The notes under the pieces: generated by a model
The model's input: the letters and a program-made list of their open reading frames with translations, nothing else
Databases searched by the model: none
Told to the model about the DNA's origin: nothing
Made by a program: the position numbers and the translations under genes
Source of the DNA: Bog-756 sp963806455
Lineage (GTDB): Bacteria; Actinomycetota; Acidimicrobiia; Acidimicrobiales; RAAP-2
Length of the DNA stretch: 64,000 bases
Direction of reading: 5' to 3'
Assembly: GCA_963806455.1 (NCBI GenBank)
Contig: CAWDXZ010000001.1
Span: 868,001-932,000 of the forward strand
In this document: positions 61,843 through 64,000 of the stretch, in pieces
Numbering within the stretch: position 1 is the first letter of the stretch
Layout of the letters: each line of letters opens with the position of its first letter

Positions 61843-62115
61843 CTACTGCTGGACAAGGTCGACGAGCGGCATGATGACGGGCGGCTGCGCCAACTCGATG
61901 CCCAGCTCCTCCATCGCAGGCCCGAGGTAGGTCAAGAACTTATCGAACGCCTCTTGGCTTTCCCAGATGTCGAAGACCTGCAGCTTGCCCTCTTCGCCAA
62001 AACAGGAGTGGAGCTTCATGGCGCTTTCAGGAGCCGCAGCCTCGGCGAGATGGGCGCGGCCCTTGGCGCGCTGGTCAGAAGTCATGTTTTTGGTGACGAT
62101 GTAGATGGCGATCAC
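61843..62115 (-). CDS. Small alpha/beta-barrel-type protein (Dabb/ABM/GYD-like), copy 1
   Basis: 90 residues from a GTG with an AAGGAG site. IAIYIVTKNMTSDQRAKGRAHLAEAAAPESAMKLHSCF, then KLQVFDIWESQEAFDKFLTYLGPAMEELGIELAQPP. The phrase VFDIWESQ and the ELGIEL end are shared with the second copy at 62285-62560. The fold class suggests a dimeric barrel, with no assigned reaction. Confidence 0.85.
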   Translation of the reverse strand: MIAIYIVTKNMTSDQRAKGRAHLAEAAAPESAMKLHSCFGEEGKLQVFDIWESQEAFDKFLTYLGPAMEELGIELAQPPVIMPLVDLVQQ

Positions 62116-62284
62116 AGAAGGGCTCCTTGTTCGAGGGATACGCACACCATTCGTCTTGGGTGCCCGGCTGGATCACTGTATTCCAAGGGTGCCATTTCTG
62201 CCTCGGCTGCCCCAGATCGATGCCGGGTATGCGGCGACCGCCGAGGGCTATGAACCGGCCGACTGACCGGTTCGTTCCGAAGGC

Positions 62285-62560
62285 TCAACCCGTTATCACG
62301 TTGTGGACAGTGGCGACCATCGGTTCCGTTAGTTCGACACCCAACTCGGAGAGGATCGGCACCAGCGTCTTCCCGAATGCGTCAAAATCCGGCTGGGACT
62401 CCCAGATGTCGAAGACCTGGATCGCACCATTCGATTCGAGCGCACAGTGATAAGTACGCCCCTTCGGCTTGCCTGCACCGGCAGCCTCCAGCTTCTTGAT
62501 TGCACTGTTGTACTTCTCCGGCGTGAAGCCTTCGTGTACGAAATAGATTCCCAATGCCAT
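62285..62560 (-). CDS. Small alpha/beta-barrel-type protein, copy 2
   Basis: 91 residues from ATG 62560. LGIYFVHEGFTPEKYNSAIKKLEAAGAG, then AIQVFDIWESQPDFDAFGKTLVPILSELGVELTEP. About the same length as the copy 170 bases away, and the VFDIWES segment and end are conserved, so they are tandem paralogs. Function unknown. The DNA upstream (62566-62830) carries a decayed VEACDGH element. Confidence 0.85.
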   Translation of the reverse strand: MALGIYFVHEGFTPEKYNSAIKKLEAAGAGKPKGRTYHCALESNGAIQVFDIWESQPDFDAFGKTLVPILSELGVELTEPMVATVHNVITG

Positions 62561-62565
62561 TGTGC

Positions 62566-62830
62566 ACCTTGCCCCTCCACGATGGAGGCTTGTGGGCCTG
62601 TCCGCTGTTGCGGTCTGCCTCCTATCCTCGCTGCCGGTTCTGAGTCGACCGAGTCAGCCCAGCGGATGGGTAGGGTCAAGGGCCACCATGCGGATGCCGT
62701 CGAGGCGTGCGATGGCCACTGGGCGGGCGTGGACGCCGTACAGCGGATTGGTAGCAGCTCGGCGGGAGCTGGTGGCCAGGGACGGCGAGACGGTCGACGA
62801 CCACCAGCCCCTGTGGAGTCCGAGCACCAC
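62566..62830 (+). pseudogene. Decayed copy of the VEACDGH-type gene
   Basis: Opens with ACCTTGCCCC and ATGGAG, as the 60113 locus does (ACCCTTGCCCC, ATGGAG), and later codes for DAVEACDGHWAGVDAVQRIG, against VEACDGHRADLDAVQRIG at 60118-60426. The middle has indels and the HCPYLTVWRGRF part is lost. It looks like a degenerate paralog. Confidence 0.55.
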
Positions 62831-63050
62831 GTCTGAAGGAACCCTCTGGATTCAGGGCAGGAACCCGGAGCCGCCAAACGGGCGTTTGTTAGATTAGCCG
62901 CCGAATAGATACCGAGCCGGCCTTCGTTCATCTGGTGTTCACCCTCCGTTGACGGCCGGTTTTCTTCGGACTGTCAGGATGACGTCGGCCGTTGGCGGGA
63001 ACCGGGAACTTGTAGGTCGAGGACCCCGGTGGACCGGCGGACCAGGGGTC

Positions 63051-63097
63051 GAAGCTCCCACCACGCCATATCCCCCAAATCGGTGTGGTGGAGCTTC
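63051..63097. repeat. Hairpin with 20-nt loop in the gap before pstB
   Basis: GAAGCTCCCACCAC (63051-63064) pairs with GTGGTGGAGCTTC (63085-63097) over 13 bases with one bulged C. The loop is 20 nt. The pattern and size could fit a small RNA or a regulatory element. Confidence 0.5.
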
Positions 63098-63504
63098 CCC
63101 CGCCTCAACTCGTCTGGCCCTTGAAATGAAGCGGGCAATGGTCGAGTGGTCCCTGGCTTCCCTCCATCCCTTCGGTCCCCCTCCATTCGTGCATGGCGAA
63201 CCACCGTCGGACCTCGTAGGCCAGCGGGGTTGGTCATGGAGACCCACGATCCCGGAGTTGACGTTGGTGGAAACCCTTCACTCGACGGGCCCGGCTGGCG
63301 CACACCCCAGTCTTCACTTCAGCCTCCCCGTCTCTCGGCCCCACAGCTCCACGTCGCTCCAATCCTCGATACCCAGTCGAAGATTCCGATAGCGCCAGTC
63401 GCGGACAATGGCGGACTTCCCGACGCCCCAGCTCATATTCTGGCTGGTAGTTATCGCCCTAGTCGCTGCGGGCCTCATGGTCTTGGCGGCTGCGTCGGTG
63501 CCGC

Positions 63505-63573
63505 GTAGACCTGGACGCCGTTGAGCGGATTAGGGGCCGTCGACCGAGTGAACCTCCAGACGATGAGTCCACA
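63505..63573 (+). pseudogene. Fragment of a VEACDGH-type gene
   Basis: VDLDAVERIRGRRPSEPPDDEST, ending at a stop. It matches the ADLDAVQRIGEGRP end of the protein at 60118-60426. Only the last part of the gene is recognisable. Confidence 0.45.
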
Positions 63574-63598
63574 TAGACCTCTATCGTCGACCAACTTG

Positions 63599-64000
63599 TC
63601 AGCCGAAGCGACCGTTCACGTAGTCGAGCGTACGATGGTCCATCGGCTCACTGAAGAGCTTGTCGGTCGGCCCGAACTCGATGAGTTCACCAGCCATATC
63701 GTCAGCCATGAGGAGGAATGCACACCGGTCGGAAACCCGCGCTGCCTGCTCCATATTGTGAGTCACGATCACGATCGTCACCCGATCTTTCAACTCACCC
63801 AACAGCTCCTCGATGAGTTCTGTGGCGATGGGGTCAAGCGCCGAAGTCGGCTCGTCCATCAAGAGGACCTCCGGCTCAACGGCAAGTGCCCGTGCGATGC
63901 AGAGCCGTTGCTGCTCACCACCGGACAGGGTGCTCGCTTGATCCTTCAGGCGATCTCGCACGTCGTCCCAGAGGGCTGCGGCAACGAGTGCCGACTCCAC
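63599..64000 (-). CDS. pstB: Phosphate ABC transporter ATP-binding protein, C-terminal part (right edge cut)
   Basis: 133 residues, cut at the window edge so the N-terminal Walker A lies outside. TLSGGEQQRLCIARAL is the signature motif, EVLLMDEPTSALDP Walker B with the D-loop, and IVTHNMEQAARVSD the switch His. FGPTDKLFSEPMDHRTLDYVNGRFG is the PstB-type C-terminus. PstB powers high-affinity phosphate uptake by PstSCA and is usually controlled by the PhoB-type regulator. Confidence 0.93.
   Translation of the reverse strand: MESALVAAALWDDVRDRLKDQASTLSGGEQQRLCIARALAVEPEVLLMDEPTSALDPIATELIEELLGELKDRVTIVIVTHNMEQAARVSDRCAFLLMADDMAGELIEFGPTDKLFSEPMDHRTLDYVNGRFG

Larger units (their letters stand above)
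62561..63598. other. Gene-poor interval with decayed repeats
   Basis: 1,038 bases up to pstB. It holds two decayed VEACDGH-type copies (62566-62830 and about 63505-63573) and a hairpin at 63051-63097. No intact gene is recognised; open frames on both strands are short and unlike any family I know. Confidence 0.5.

Noticed and set aside
62949..63392. Plus-strand open frame in the gap before pstB
   Set aside because: No protein-like features and no homology that I know of; it is likely random in GC-rich DNA.

Overview
The window is high-GC DNA from an actinomycete. It has a WhiB regulator, a sortase with an LPXTG substrate, many GTG starts with GTGA or ATGA overlaps, and a coenzyme-B12-dependent ribonucleotide reductase. 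A short GPGWWQASNGKWY-type box (gene at 53114-53788) and the overall gene style suggest class Acidimicrobiia, but that placement is inference. The left end cuts nrdJ and the right end cuts pstB.

Layout. 1-6 kb: the C-terminal part of nrdJ, a cluster of 15-bp palindromes, a Xre/RES toxin-antitoxin pair, a small P-loop kinase, a PRC-barrel-like gene preceded by nine 8-bp tandem repeats, and small membrane proteins. 6-33 kb: a large surface-polysaccharide locus. It holds a sortase and its substrate, a DUF4012 protein, a hexapeptide acetyltransferase, at least six GT4 glycosyltransferases (one fused to a GT2 domain), a BY-type tyrosine kinase/chain-length regulator, a Wzy-like polymerase, a polyprenyl-phosphate sugar-phosphotransferase that starts chains, an LMW tyrosine phosphatase and a sugar-nucleotide-type epimerase. 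Inside this locus (21.9-28.3 kb) is a tight, overlapping operon: AcpS, a stand-alone carrier protein, an acyl-CoA-dehydrogenase-like flavoprotein, a SerRS-like amino acid:[carrier protein] ligase, DUF1839 and a GH2 beta-mannosidase-like protein with one apparent frameshift. This is the most interesting part of the window: a predicted pathway that loads an amino acid onto a carrier protein, modifies it, and may pass it to the polysaccharide.

33-50 kb: mostly housekeeping and metabolic singletons (WhiB, NUDIX, zinc-ribbon coiled coil, histidine phosphatase, TetR, amidohydrolase, alcohol dehydrogenase, ABM monooxygenase, large membrane protein, SDR, G1 peptidase, GNATs, a frameshifted SET gene, PhyH dioxygenase, a PadR/membrane-protein pair, RibD-like reductase, YdeI-like protein).

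50-64 kb: looser, more AT-rich accessory DNA with long gaps. It contains an RCC1-repeat secreted protein, a zinc-ribbon membrane protein, a Clp N-domain protein that lacks any AAA+ ATPase but carries a ClpX-type zinc finger, a nucleotidyltransferase, a zinc alcohol dehydrogenase, an IS110-family transposase with a candidate bridge-RNA region, two paralogous small alpha/beta-barrel-type proteins, and three related copies (one intact, two decayed) of a small VEACDGH-type gene. No tRNA, rRNA or CRISPR array was seen.
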